Positions 8,506 to 19,300 of a stretch of 64,000 nt of DNA are shown here, in pieces. A program made the translations under genes and the position numbers. The stretch is from Sphingobacterium spiritivorum ATCC 33861 (GTDB taxonomy: Bacteria; Bacteroidota; Bacteroidia; Sphingobacteriales; Sphingobacteriaceae). The DNA lies in assembly GCF_000143765.1 (NCBI RefSeq), contig NZ_GL379771.1, positions 186,001 through 250,000 on the forward strand, in the 5' to 3' direction. Within the stretch, counting starts at the first letter, position 1. The number at the start of each line of letters is the position of its first letter. The notes below the pieces were generated by a model. The model worked only from the letters and a program-made list of their open reading frames with translations. It did no database searches and had not been told where the DNA came from.

Positions 8506-9711
8506 ATGGAAAAATCAAATTTAAGCCACAAAGAGCTTATTTTGAGTATATTATATTATAACAAATCGCATTCTATAGCTGATTTAAGTATAAAAACAAG
8601 AAAAAGTATACCCAGTATAAGCAAAATTATTAATGAACTTCATTTTAACCGGCTCATTATAGAAGATGGATTAGCTCCCAGTACTGGCGGGCGTCGTCCA
8701 ACAACATACTGTATCAATTCCAATCTGGATAAATATATCCTTTCTGTAGCTATAGACCAACATTATTCAAGGGCTGTAATTTTTAATCTTTCGAATGAGG
8801 CACAAACTCCTGTACTTGAAACTGAAAACAATTTTAATACTCCCGACATAGCTTTTCAAAATATTATTGATTTAATAAAGACAACACTCGAACACGGCAG
8901 TTACAATTCGGGCAATATTTTAGGTATAGGTATTAGTATGCCTGGCTTTGTAGATACAGCACAAGGCACCAATGGATCTTTCAAAGATAAAAACGAGAAT
9001 TTATACAATATTAAACATGAAGTTGAAAACAGATTTCAAATACCCACCTATCTGGAGAATGATTCCACAGCCATAGCAATTGCGGAACAGTATTTTGGAC
9101 AAGCCAAAGATACTTCTCATGCGCTCATCATTAACATCGGTTGGGGTGTAGGATTGGGTATTATTGTAGACAATAAACTATTCCGGGGCTATAGCGGATA
9201 TGCCGGAGAATTCAGCCATATTCCTCTTTCTGCAAGTGATAAGCTCTGTTCATGCGGAAAAAGAGGATGTCTGGAAGTTGAAGCTTCTTTATCCGCAGCC
9301 ATTCAGTTCTCAGAAGAAAGGCTTCAAAACGGAGAAAAATCCATATTAGCCCAGCGTCTGACCGATGATAAACCAGGCAACAGCCATCTTTTAATACAAT
9401 CTGCACTCGAAGGCGACCAATTAGCGATATCAGCTCTGGCTAAATCAGGCTATATGCTTGGTAAAGGTATAGCAACACTTATACACATCCTGAATCCTGA
9501 AAAAATTATTCTGAGTGGCAGAGGTTCTCAGGCAGGCTCCATACTAATGCCACAAATCCAAACCGCAATCAACGAATTCTGTATTCCCCGAATTGCCCGA
9601 AAGACCACAATTAAAGTATCAGATCTGACAGATAAAGCACAATTAATAGGCTCTGCCTGTATTGTACTCGAATATTCATTATCAAAATTTGCTAATTCAA
9701 CCAATAAATAA
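8506..9711 (+). CDS. ROK-family transcriptional regulator 1
   Basis: The 401-residue protein has an N-terminal winged-helix DNA-binding region (about 1-75, with SIADLS and IPSISKIINEL helices) and a C-terminal ROK sugar-binding domain. The zinc motif is intact: His238 in GEFSH, then Cys248, Cys250 and Cys255 in CSCGKRGC. The catalytic-type Asp is kept in LENDST (Asp186). The phosphate loop DxGGT of ROK kinases is missing at residues 82-88 (AIDQHYS), so it should sense a sugar rather than phosphorylate it, as NagC, Mlc and XylR do. The gene is followed after 5 bases by susC-like gene 1. It is one of three close paralogues here and probably binds the inverted repeat in its own promoter. Confidence 0.93.
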   Translation: MEKSNLSHKELILSILYYNKSHSIADLSIKTRKSIPSISKIINELHFNRLIIEDGLAPSTGGRRPTTYCINSNLDKYILSVAIDQHYSRAVIFNLSNEAQTPVLETENNFNTPDIAFQNIIDLIKTTLEHGSYNSGNILGIGISMPGFVDTAQGTNGSFKDKNENLYNIKHEVENRFQIPTYLENDSTAIAIAEQYFGQAKDTSHALIINIGWGVGLGIIVDNKLFRGYSGYAGEFSHIPLSASDKLCSCGKRGCLEVEASLSAAIQFSEERLQNGEKSILAQRLTDDKPGNSHLLIQSALEGDQLAISALAKSGYMLGKGIATLIHILNPEKIILSGRGSQAGSILMPQIQTAINEFCIPRIARKTTIKVSDLTDKAQLIGSACIVLEYSLSKFANSTNK

Positions 9712-9716
9712 CAAAC

Positions 9717-12700
9717 ATGAAACAGTTCTATCAAACATGGTGCATAGCCATTCTGCTCTCGATTCTATCGATAACAGATGTATTTTCACAGCAGACCGTT
9801 ACAGGAAAGGTAACGGATGCAAGCGGAAATGTCCCAGGAGTAACAGTTGCTGTAAAAGGAACTTCCCGCGGAACACAAACAGGAGCAGACGGAAGCTACT
9901 CCATTCAGGCTGCCCAAGGAGAGACTCTACGCTTCTCAATGGTGGGTTACACTTCCCAGGAAATTGTAGTGGGATCTACTAAAACGATTAATGTACTATT
10001 AGAAGAAAATCAAGGATCACTTGATGAAGTAGTGGTAACGGCATTAGGTATTAAAAGAGAGAAACGATCTCTCGGATATGCGACAGCAACCATATCTAAT
10101 GATGATCTGATGAAAACTGGAGCAACTCAAAATCCATTTTTAGCTATGTATGGCAAAGCTGCTGGAGTTGGCGTAAATATTGGATCTGGAGGTCCTACAG
10201 CCGGCGTAAATATTAGAATCCGTGGAGCAGCAGGGCTTGAATCGGGAACAAATACACGCCCACTGTTTGTTGTTGACGGTGTACCTTTATATGATGAAAG
10301 CACATCGATGGAATCAAGAGGCTATGACCCATTAAATTCATTTGATTACGGTTCCGGAATTAACGATTTAAATTCAGAAGATATCGAATCAATGGAGATT
10401 CTAAAAGGGGCTAAGGCAACTGTATTATACGGCAGTCAGGCTCTTAATGGAGTTGTTCTTATTACAACAAAAAGTGGCAGAAAAACGAGAGGGTTAGGAA
10501 TCCAACTGAGTCAACAGACAAGTATTGACCAGCCATTCACTTTTATTGATTTCCAGAATGATTATGGATCAGGTGAAAGCACTAGAGATATTCAATATGC
10601 GACTATTAATGGGCAGCAAGTCCGTAAATTACCTTTGAGCAGATTTAGTTTTGGGCCAAAGTTCGATGGTACTTCTATAATGATGTATGATAGCACAATG
10701 AATAATTACAAGGCATATCCTAATAATTTCATTGATTTCTTCCGCACCGTAGTGAACAACAGAACAAATGTTGCTGTAGCGGGTGGTGGAGAGATTGGTA
10801 GTGCAAGGGCTTCTTACACCACTAATTCTTACAAAGATATCTTACCAGGATTCAAACAAAAGCAACACACCTTTAGTTTCAATGGGAATTTTATGCCATC
10901 CAAATTTGCAAGTTTTGAATTTGTTAACAACCTATATAGTGTTAACACTAAAAACAGAAGACCAAATATCCAACAATTAGTAGCAACCGGTCTTAACCGA
11001 GACTACGACTATAATTGGATGAAGGAATTTTACCATGATGCTGATGGATTCAAACGCGATCTTGAAAACTATGGTCTAGGCTCCAGCTCTCCCGGCTTTT
11101 GGCCTAATGCTGCATCCAGTATACTTTGGGAACAAAATGACAATTTAGACGAAGATAAAAAATTTCATTTAGTAAGTTCCATACGTTCTACATTAAGATT
11201 TACAGACAATATATCATTTATTGGGCAAGCGGCAATTGATTATACCAATACAGATTTCATAACCCAAAATAAAATTATCCGCATGAGTCCAGACAGAATA
11301 GGCGGTGGGTACAGATGGACTAAAAGAAACCTTATGGTTCAAAACTATCAAGGATTAATTAAATATGAAAACACATTTAATAAAGATTGGAATTTCTTTG
11401 GTTTTGTTGGAAGTGCATATCAAAAAATTACAGATAACAGCATGTATACATCAACTGGTGATATGGGCTTATTATATCCAGATTGGTATTCTTTAGATAA
11501 TGCAAACATTGCTAACTGGCCCACTGCAGGAGCAAGAAGTAAAGTATTGGGTAATAAAAGAGGGTCTGATGTATTATATAGTGTTTTAGGGTCTGCCACA
11601 TTAGCCTACAAAGAAACCTACTACCTGGAAGCACAGGCAAGAAATGACTGGAACTCAACTCTTCAATCTCCAAATAATTCTTACTTTTATCCTGGACTAT
11701 CCTTCACCTGGAATTTCTCTAACAACATCGAAATACCAAGATTACAATATGGTAAATTTAGACTTGCATGGGCTGATGTTGGAGGAGGTCCTTCTACAGC
11801 TACAGGAGACCGATATTTTGCTAATAATGTATTCAGTGTAGGTCAACTCCCTTATTCATACGGCCCCGTATCAGTAACCCCTCCCTCCGCCTTATTCTTA
11901 GAAATGATCAAACCGTTTAGAAAAAGAGAATTTGAAGTGGGATTTAACACAAGATGGTTTGAAAAAAGCAGATTGGAAGTAGATTTTTCTTTCTACAATA
12001 ATAACACATATAATCAAATTGTATCACAACCACTCTCTTCAGCAACAGGCTATTCAACAGCTAGAATAAACACTGGTGATCTTAAAAATTGGGGAACAGA
12101 AGTCTTTATAAAAGGAGCTCCTTTAGCTAATGACAAATTCCGTTGGGATTTAACGTTAACTGCAGCAAACCAATTCTCTAAAGTGAAAAAATTATACCCG
12201 GGCATTAGTCAAAAATTTATCACTGGTAACTCTGGATTCCAAGTATGGGCAGAAGAAGGAAAAAGAATTGGTGAGATTAGAGTCTATGATTACAAAAGAG
12301 ATGATGCAGGAAATAAAATTGTAGGTAATAATGGTCAATATGTTTTATCAGATGCTGTGACTAATAGCGGAAAAAACGTAAATCCGGATGTCTTTGGTGG
12401 TATTATGAATGATTTCTTCTTTAAAGGTTTTAATTTCCATGTCGGAATTGATTACAAATTTGGAGGATCAATTTTCTCCTATACGAACAATTATCTGATG
12501 GGTACAGGTGTAATTAAACAAAGTTTACCAGGAAGAGATGAGGAAAATGGGGGTATAGCCTACTATATTGATGCTAATAACAATAAAATCAGATGGCAAC
12601 ATAATCAATCTGCACCTGCAGCATCAAAGGATGGAATTGTATACCACGATGGTATGATTATGGACGGAGTACGAGCAGTTACTACTAATGGACAAACCTC

Positions 12701-13034
12701 TTATGTGCAAAATGATATTATTGTATCTGCCCCTTCTTACTATCAAACCTATATCAGCGACAATAGCACTTCTTGGCCACCAGACAGACTGTTTAAGAAT
12801 GATTATATCAAACTAAGAGAATTAGCAATTTCTTATACAATACCTCAAGAACTATCAAATAAAATGAAACTTCAAAAATTAACATTGACTGCATCAGTTA
12901 GAAATTTGGGTTACTTATACAAAACTGTACCAAATATTGACCCAGAAGGTGCATTAGGTTCACAAGGATATATTGAAAATTCATTCTATCCATCTATAAG
13001 AACTTATACTTTCGGTTTAAATGTAAGCTTTTAG
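9717..13034 (+). CDS. SusC/RagA-type TonB-dependent outer-membrane transporter 1
   Basis: This 1105-residue transporter imports large glycan fragments across the outer membrane, driven by TonB, together with its SusD lid. A signal peptide ends near VFSQQ (residue 26). A carboxypeptidase-regulatory-like domain follows (about 26-105, with VTGKVTDASG and FSMVGYTSQE). Then come the SusC signature DEVVVTALGI, the plug (about 115-240, with the conserved LKGAKATVLYGSQALNG) and a long beta-barrel. The last residues FGLNVSF are a typical barrel-end signal. It is cotranscribed with ROK1 (5-base gap) and susD-like gene 1 (31-base gap). The first 350 bases are very similar at the DNA level to those of transporter 2. 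Confidence 0.95.
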   Translation: MKQFYQTWCIAILLSILSITDVFSQQTVTGKVTDASGNVPGVTVAVKGTSRGTQTGADGSYSIQAAQGETLRFSMVGYTSQEIVVGSTKTINVLLEENQGSLDEVVVTALGIKREKRSLGYATATISNDDLMKTGATQNPFLAMYGKAAGVGVNIGSGGPTAGVNIRIRGAAGLESGTNTRPLFVVDGVPLYDESTSMESRGYDPLNSFDYGSGINDLNSEDIESMEILKGAKATVLYGSQALNGVVLITTKSGRKTRGLGIQLSQQTSIDQPFTFIDFQNDYGSGESTRDIQYATINGQQVRKLPLSRFSFGPKFDGTSIMMYDSTMNNYKAYPNNFIDFFRTVVNNRTNVAVAGGGEIGSARASYTTNSYKDILPGFKQKQHTFSFNGNFMPSKFASFEFVNNLYSVNTKNRRPNIQQLVATGLNRDYDYNWMKEFYHDADGFKRDLENYGLGSSSPGFWPNAASSILWEQNDNLDEDKKFHLVSSIRSTLRFTDNISFIGQAAIDYTNTDFITQNKIIRMSPDRIGGGYRWTKRNLMVQNYQGLIKYENTFNKDWNFFGFVGSAYQKITDNSMYTSTGDMGLLYPDWYSLDNANIANWPTAGARSKVLGNKRGSDVLYSVLGSATLAYKETYYLEAQARNDWNSTLQSPNNSYFYPGLSFTWNFSNNIEIPRLQYGKFRLAWADVGGGPSTATGDRYFANNVFSVGQLPYSYGPVSVTPPSALFLEMIKPFRKREFEVGFNTRWFEKSRLEVDFSFYNNNTYNQIVSQPLSSATGYSTARINTGDLKNWGTEVFIKGAPLANDKFRWDLTLTAANQFSKVKKLYPGISQKFITGNSGFQVWAEEGKRIGEIRVYDYKRDDAGNKIVGNNGQYVLSDAVTNSGKNVNPDVFGGIMNDFFFKGFNFHVGIDYKFGGSIFSYTNNYLMGTGVIKQSLPGRDEENGGIAYYIDANNNKIRWQHNQSAPAASKDGIVYHDGMIMDGVRAVTTNGQTSYVQNDIIVSAPSYYQTYISDNSTSWPPDRLFKNDYIKLRELAISYTIPQELSNKMKLQKLTLTASVRNLGYLYKTVPNIDPEGALGSQGYIENSFYPSIRTYTFGLNVSF

Positions 13035-13065
13035 CTAGCTGATTAATCATTAAAAAATTAAAGAA

Positions 13066-14826
13066 ATGAAAAGAATACTAATCACCCTCATAACATATGG
13101 AATTCTCCTTTCCGGATGTCAAAAAACATTAGAAGATGAATTTACAAACCCTGAAATTTATGATAAAACAGGAAATTTATTTAGTGGTTTATTCACTAAA
13201 ACACTATTTACATGGAAAGTATATGTAGAAGACTATGGCGAATACTGGTGGGAAATCGCCGGTAGTGGAGCTATGGGTGTAGCTGGCTATACACAGATAT
13301 CCCAACGCTATATAACCGATAGATATGCTTGGTTTTCACTTTATGATGATTTATCAGGTGTAAATGCCTTTGGAAGCGCTGATCCTCTATGGCAAGGACG
13401 AATGAAAGCTTTTTATGAAGGTTCAAATGCCTGGGCTGTAGTAAAAGACAACTTGAGCAAAGTCTCTGGTCAAGAATTAAATGACAATCAAATCTACTTT
13501 TTGCTTTTGAGTGCTATTAAAGATAATACAGCTTTGAAAACCGTTGACTTTTATAATGCTATTCCATATTCAGAAGCTTTCAGAGGTAGCGAGCGGCTAT
13601 TTTTCCCTAAGTATGATGACCCAAAGTCCATATATATCAGTGTTTTAGATGATTTGAAGAAAATTGCTGAAGAATTACCAATTGCATATAGTAAGATGTC
13701 TGCTTCAGCTGTCGCAACATTTAACAATCAAGATATTGCATTTCGAGGAGATCTTAATAAATGGGTACAATATGTAAATGCTATTCGCCTAAAATATGCT
13801 TTAAGAATCTCAGGCGTTGAAGAAGCTATTGCCAAAACACATATACAGGATGTTCTATCCAAAAATAATTTACCAACCAAGGACTTTGTATGGGTAATGC
13901 CTTACGATTTAGATGTAAGAAATGGTGGGGAATGGCTACGTAGTATGTTTGAGGGGTGGGCCGGAACTTTTATGACAGACATTTACATGAAAAGAATGAA
14001 TTACGGAACATCTTTATATGAAGCAGGTGTGGATGACCCTCGCCTACCTGTACTTGCATTCCCAACAAAATACAGTCAACTAAATGTTACACCTGCAGTT
14101 GGCGATTATCGAGGTGTAAGCATGAATGCTGATGCCCAGAAAGCACCTTATACAGCAGGAGAAAGATATTATACAGGAGGACCAGGAGGATCAATTGATG
14201 AACATTTGAAGCAAAACAGTAAATCGTTAATTAACTTTGTAACAATTACAATGAATAAAAAATTTCCGGTATACATGATTTCGTTATCAGAAATTGATTT
14301 GATTTTAGCTGAAATAGCAACAAAAGGGCTAGGTAACACTGGAATGTCAGCTGGTGACCATATTAACAATGCTATTGTACATTCTACAGATTTTTGGTAT
14401 GCGCGCAATGCTGAAAGCTCATTTGCAACAAATTACCCTGTGCTACACCCTCAAAAACCTTCTGGAACTATTGTAAATACATTTGCTACAGCAGTAGTAA
14501 ATAGGTTTAATAGTAAAACCAACATAGAAGATAAGATGGAAATCATTATGCAACAAAAATTCATTCACCTAAACATGATGGCTCCTTATGAGCTATGGAC
14601 AGAACAACGAAGAACCAGACATCCTAAGTTGGAGCCTCTTACGTTTAATGGAAAAGTTATGAAACCATTTCCTGAACGTTTAAGATATCCAATTGCTGAA
14701 CAACAGACTAATCCGGACAATTATGCAACCGTTAAATCGGATGATAATTTCACAAATCCGATTTTTTGGGTACCACAGTCTCTTCGAAATGTAAATCCAT
14801 ATTGGGACAATTATAATTATGAATAA
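13066..14826 (+). CDS. SusD/RagB-like surface glycan-binding lipoprotein 1
   Basis: The 586-residue protein has a lipoprotein signal ending in LLSGC (Cys18). It is the lid and glycan-binding partner of the preceding SusC. The helical repeat fold is suggested by motifs such as DFYNAIPYSEAF, LNKWVQYVNAIRLKYALRIS and FPVYMISLSEIDLILAEIA. These match the SusD/RagB nutrient-binding family in its SusD-like_2 form. It ends in PYWDNYNYE. The gene closes module 1, and a terminator follows 88 bases later. No enzyme gene belongs to this module, so its substrate cannot be inferred from neighbours. Confidence 0.92.
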   Translation: MKRILITLITYGILLSGCQKTLEDEFTNPEIYDKTGNLFSGLFTKTLFTWKVYVEDYGEYWWEIAGSGAMGVAGYTQISQRYITDRYAWFSLYDDLSGVNAFGSADPLWQGRMKAFYEGSNAWAVVKDNLSKVSGQELNDNQIYFLLLSAIKDNTALKTVDFYNAIPYSEAFRGSERLFFPKYDDPKSIYISVLDDLKKIAEELPIAYSKMSASAVATFNNQDIAFRGDLNKWVQYVNAIRLKYALRISGVEEAIAKTHIQDVLSKNNLPTKDFVWVMPYDLDVRNGGEWLRSMFEGWAGTFMTDIYMKRMNYGTSLYEAGVDDPRLPVLAFPTKYSQLNVTPAVGDYRGVSMNADAQKAPYTAGERYYTGGPGGSIDEHLKQNSKSLINFVTITMNKKFPVYMISLSEIDLILAEIATKGLGNTGMSAGDHINNAIVHSTDFWYARNAESSFATNYPVLHPQKPSGTIVNTFATAVVNRFNSKTNIEDKMEIIMQQKFIHLNMMAPYELWTEQRRTRHPKLEPLTFNGKVMKPFPERLRYPIAEQQTNPDNYATVKSDDNFTNPIFWVPQSLRNVNPYWDNYNYE

Positions 14827-14914
14827 CATTTTTTAACCTGAAAAACTTATATTTTAGGGACTATATAAGTGTTTCAACAAAATGTCTCTAAATTTAATTT
14901 TCAAATTCAAAAAA

Positions 14915-14944
14915 GCAATTTTTATATTGAAAATTGCCTTTTTC
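14915..14944 (+). terminator. Terminator of module 1
   Basis: GCAATTTT (14915-14922) pairs with AAAATTGC (14930-14937), extended by A-T pairs, and is followed by a T-rich tract. Confidence 0.7.
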
Positions 14945-15022
14945 TTATCATTTATTAAAAACTAAAGCTCACGACCCAATCAAATTCTGTCAGAAACCTT
15001 CCCAAACATTATTAAAAAATTA

Positions 15023-15083
15023 AAATACTTTTTATTTTTTTTTAAAAAGATTTTGAAGTTACAATTTCTTTATATTAACTTTA
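15023..15083 (+). promoter_or_regulatory. Promoter and putative ROK operator of module 2
   Basis: AAATACTTTTT (15023-15033) and AAAAAGATTTT (15044-15054) form an inverted repeat with one mismatched pair and a 10-nt spacer. TTTG at 15052-15055 is the -33 element. TAACTTTA at 15076-15083 is the -7 element, exactly 20 nt on. The ROK2 ATG is 38 bases downstream, the same distance as in module 1. Confidence 0.8.
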
Positions 15084-15121
15084 TTCAAATATTACAAACC
15101 AATTAATAACCCTAAGTCAAA

Positions 15122-16321
15122 ATGGAAAAGACCAATTATGGACTTAAAGAGCTCATTATAAGCCTTCTATATTATGAAAAATCGTATTCTATTGCCGATC
15201 TCAGCTTATTAATTGGCAAAAGCATTCCGAGTACGACAAAAATAATTAATGAACTGGCTGATTACAACCTTATTATAGAAGACGGATTAGCTCCTTCTAC
15301 AGGAGGTCGCAGGCCAATAAAGTATACGATAAACTCAAATCTAAATAAATTTATTCTTTCCGTAGCTATTGATCAGCATTATTCTACTGCTGTAATTTAT
15401 GATCTTTCCAACGAAGAGCGTACGCCTGTATTTACAATAGAAAATCATCTGGATAACCATGATGAAGTATTTGACAATATTGTAGGCCTTATGGAGAAGA
15501 CACTTCAACATGGCGAATTTAACCAAAGCAATATACTGGGAATAGGTATCAGTATGCCGGGATTTGTGGATAATAAACAGGGTACTAACGGTTCTTATAA
15601 GGACAAAAACACCAAATTGTATTATATCAAGCGCGAAATAGAAAACCGTTTTCAACTCCCTACGTTTATTGAGAATGACTCCACAGCGATTGCAATAGCG
15701 GAACAGAATTTTGGAAAAGCCAGAAATACCTCTCATTCACTTGTCATTAATATAGGCTGGGGTGTTGGATTGGGGATAATCGTAGATAATAAGCTTTTCA
15801 GAGGATACAGTGGGTATGCCGGGGAATTCAGTCATATTCCTCTTTCAGACAGCAACAAACTGTGTTCTTGTGGCAAAAAGGGCTGTCTGGAAGTCGAAGC
15901 ATCTTTATCGGCAGCTGTTGAATTTGCTGAAGAGAAACTTCAGAGCGGTGAAAAATCCAAACTGGCAAATCATCTGACCAATGACCGGTTAGAGAGCAGC
16001 AATTCGCTTATACAATCTGCACTAAACGGGGATCAGCTTGCTATTTCGGCACTTACCAAGTCCGGCTATATGCTTGGAAAAGGAGTCGCTACATTAATCC
16101 ATATCATGAATCCTGAAAAGATTATCCTGAGCGGTCGCGGATCTCAGGCCGGTCAGATTCTGATGCCTCAGATACAAACCGCAATCAATGAATTCTGTAT
16201 ACCCCGAATAGCACAAAAAACAAGTGTAGAGATATCCGATCTGAAAAACAAGGCACAATTGATAGGATCTGCCTGTATCGTATTGGAATATTCGCTATCC
16301 AAATTTGTAAACCTTAATTAA
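15122..16321 (+). CDS. ROK-family transcriptional regulator 2
   Basis: This 399-residue paralogue of ROK1 is very similar throughout. It has the same winged-helix N-terminus (SIPSTTKIINELADYNLIIED), the same LAPSTGGRRP turn and an intact zinc motif (GEFSH, then CSCGKKGC). The kinase phosphate loop is again lost (AIDQHYS) while FIENDST keeps the Asp. It should be a sugar-responsive DNA-binding regulator, not a kinase. It is followed by susC-like gene 2 after 13 bases. The differences between ROK1 and ROK2 are concentrated in the linker after the zinc motif and in the segment near residues 100-135, which may reflect a different ligand. Confidence 0.93.
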   Translation: MEKTNYGLKELIISLLYYEKSYSIADLSLLIGKSIPSTTKIINELADYNLIIEDGLAPSTGGRRPIKYTINSNLNKFILSVAIDQHYSTAVIYDLSNEERTPVFTIENHLDNHDEVFDNIVGLMEKTLQHGEFNQSNILGIGISMPGFVDNKQGTNGSYKDKNTKLYYIKREIENRFQLPTFIENDSTAIAIAEQNFGKARNTSHSLVINIGWGVGLGIIVDNKLFRGYSGYAGEFSHIPLSDSNKLCSCGKKGCLEVEASLSAAVEFAEEKLQSGEKSKLANHLTNDRLESSNSLIQSALNGDQLAISALTKSGYMLGKGVATLIHIMNPEKIILSGRGSQAGQILMPQIQTAINEFCIPRIAQKTSVEISDLKNKAQLIGSACIVLEYSLSKFVNLN

Positions 16322-16334
16322 TCATCAATAAAAC

Positions 16335-19300
16335 ATGAAACAATTCTATCAAACATGTTGCACAATCATGCTGCTATCGATCTTCTCGATAACAAGCGTA
16401 TTTGCACAGCAGACCGTTACAGGAAAGGTAACGGATGCAAGTGGAAATGTTCCCGGAGTATCGGTTTCCGTAAAAGGAACTTCCCGCGGAACACAAACAG
16501 CAGCGGACGGAAGTTACTCTATTCAAGCATCAGAGGGAGACATCTTACGTTTCTCAATGGTCGGCTACAGCGCACAGGAAGTAACAGTAACAACTGCTAA
16601 AACGATTAATATCTTATTAGAAGAAAATCAAGGATCACTTGATGAAGTAGTGGTAACAGCTTTAGGTATTAAAAGAGAAGCGAAATCTTTAGGGTACTCC
16701 ACTCAAAAAGTAGGAGGAGAAGAATTAACCAAAACCAATGCGCCAAACGCATTAGTCGGAGCTATGGGGAAAGTTTCGGGTATGAATGTCAGTTTGTCAA
16801 ATGGAGTCGAGGGAGGCTCGCAACGCGTAGTCATTCGTGGTGCTGCGTCTCTGACGGGAGCAAATCAGCCTTTATATGTAGTAGATGGTATGCCTCTGGA
16901 TAATAATCCGATTTCCAGCAGAGGAAATGACATTACAAAAGCAAACGGAGCTTCACAAGATTGGGGATCTGCACTAAATTTTATAAATCCGGATGATATC
17001 GAAGACATCACTGTATTAAAAGGTCCGACTGCAGCAGCTCTGTACGGAGCCCGTGGAGGTAATGGTGTAGTATTGATCACTACAAAAAAAGGGAAATTAA
17101 AAGAGGGATTTGGAATAGATTATAATTATACATTCCGCTCTAATGATCCTTTTCGTTTTCAGGAGATGCAAAATAAATATGGATATGGTGGAGCAATTGC
17201 ACTTTATTCAAAAACACCAACATTACCTACTGATGGAAATGGTCAGTTGAGATATCCGGGAGAAGCTCCATGGACCAATTCAGGAATCACTGATCAAAAA
17301 TGGTTAAGCCATGGTCAGGTACCAGGAGGTAAAAATACATACGATTACTTCAGCTGGTATGGAACAGGTGCATCATGGGGTGCAGAGATGGCTGGTCAGG
17401 AAATCACATGGTGGGATGGTACAAAAAGAAAATATTCTCCACAGCCGGATAACGTCCAGTCCTTTTACCGCACAGGAAATACACAAACGCACAATGTAGC
17501 GTTCAGCGGAGCAAATGACCTTGGAAGTATCAGACTCTCTTATACCAAACAAAATAATACTGCTATTATTCCAAACAGTGATTTTAGTAATAATACATTT
17601 AACCTTGGAAGTAATATCAAAATCACTAAAAAAGTGACTGCTGACGTTACAACAAGTTATATCAATTATTCCAGAAAAAATTCACCTGAAGTGGGTAACA
17701 GCAACAATTCGTGGGGAAAATTCTCTACCTACGGTATGTCAAGAGATTACCAGAATCTGGAAAAAGACATTTATCGGAATGCTGACGGAAGCAAAAATCT
17801 ACTAGACGGATCAGTATATCCTCTAAGCTATCCATACGGTGGCTATGGAAAGGACATTTACTGGAATACTTTCATGAACAACTCTTATCTGAACAGAGAT
17901 CAGCTGTTAGGTACCATTAAGTTGAATGCCGAAATTACAGACTGGCTTAGTGTAATGGGAAGAGCTTCAGGAAACTTCTCATCAGACGAAATAGAAAGAA
18001 AAAACTATCCAACCGATAAAGAAGGTGTACAGGGAACTTATGCACATGAATTGTATAAAACGACCGAACGTAACTTAGACTTTTTAGCCACAGCTAAAAA
18101 AGATAATCTGGGAGGATCAAAATTTAGTGGAAGTATTGCAGTAGGTGCAAGTTCCTGGTACTCTAACTACAGAGGTGTGCAGGCTAAAAATGATGGGCCC
18201 TTTGCTGTTCCGTATTTGTTTTATTTAAAAAACATTAATAAAACAGGTAATGCAATTGACTTTCAACCTGAAGAGGAGCGTATAGAACAACAAATAAACT
18301 CTGTATTTACCATCGGTAATATTTCCTACGACAACTTCCTTTTCTTAGAAGCAACTTTCAGAAATGACTGGGCTTCTACATTACCTAAAGACACACGCAG
18401 CTACAATTACCCTGCTGCATCCCTAAGTTATGTTTTTACGGAAAAGTGGAACGCTAGACCATCCTGGTTGGATTATGGTAAACTTAGGGCAGCTTTTGCA
18501 AAAAGTGCAATAGGTACAAAGCCTTATCAGACTTCATATATCTATAAAACAGGAATTTTCAATGGACAACCAACCCGCAGAATAGCCGAAAATCTATTGC
18601 CGGCAAGTACATTAAGGCCACAAAGATCTACTTCCTATGAGTTAGGTACGGATATGAGCTTTCTGCAAAACCGCTTAGGATTGACTTTCACCTACTATAA
18701 AGTAAATTCTACGGATCAGATTATCGACCTTAATATAGCTCCTTCTTCCGGTATAACAGGAGTAAGAACAAATTCGGGAGAACTGCAAAATCAAGGTATT
18801 GAATTCACCTTAAGAGGTACTCCAGTAAAAACCAAAGACTTCTCCTGGGATTTAACATTAAACGGAGCCCACAACAAAAACAAATTAGTCTACTTAGCTC
18901 CCGGTATCGAAGAATACTATCTTGATGAAATGTTTGGCATCAACGGTGTGACTATGAAAGTAAAAGTTGGTGACAACTTTGGTACAATTTACGGCACAGA
19001 TTTTACCTACGATAAAGAAACAGGAAAGCGGATAGTCGAACAAGTGTTAGATGCAAATGGTCAGGTGGCAGGTACACGGTATAAAGTAACTACAGATCAG
19101 GTTGCCATCGGTAATGCAAACCCTAAACTTACCGGAGGTCTGGGAACAAATCTTCGTTATAAAAACTTCTCTCTGTACGCATTAGCGGACTTCAAATGGG
19201 GAGGAGATGTCTGGAGTGGCAGTTATTCTACAGCAATGGGAAATGGACAAGCTCCGGAAACCTTATACGAACGTGATGGCAATGGGTTAGCATATACTTA

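Noticed and set aside
15341..15736. 131-codon open frame antisense to ROK2
   Set aside because: It mirrors the conserved ROK coding sequence. The equivalent frame is not preserved in ROK1 or ROK3.
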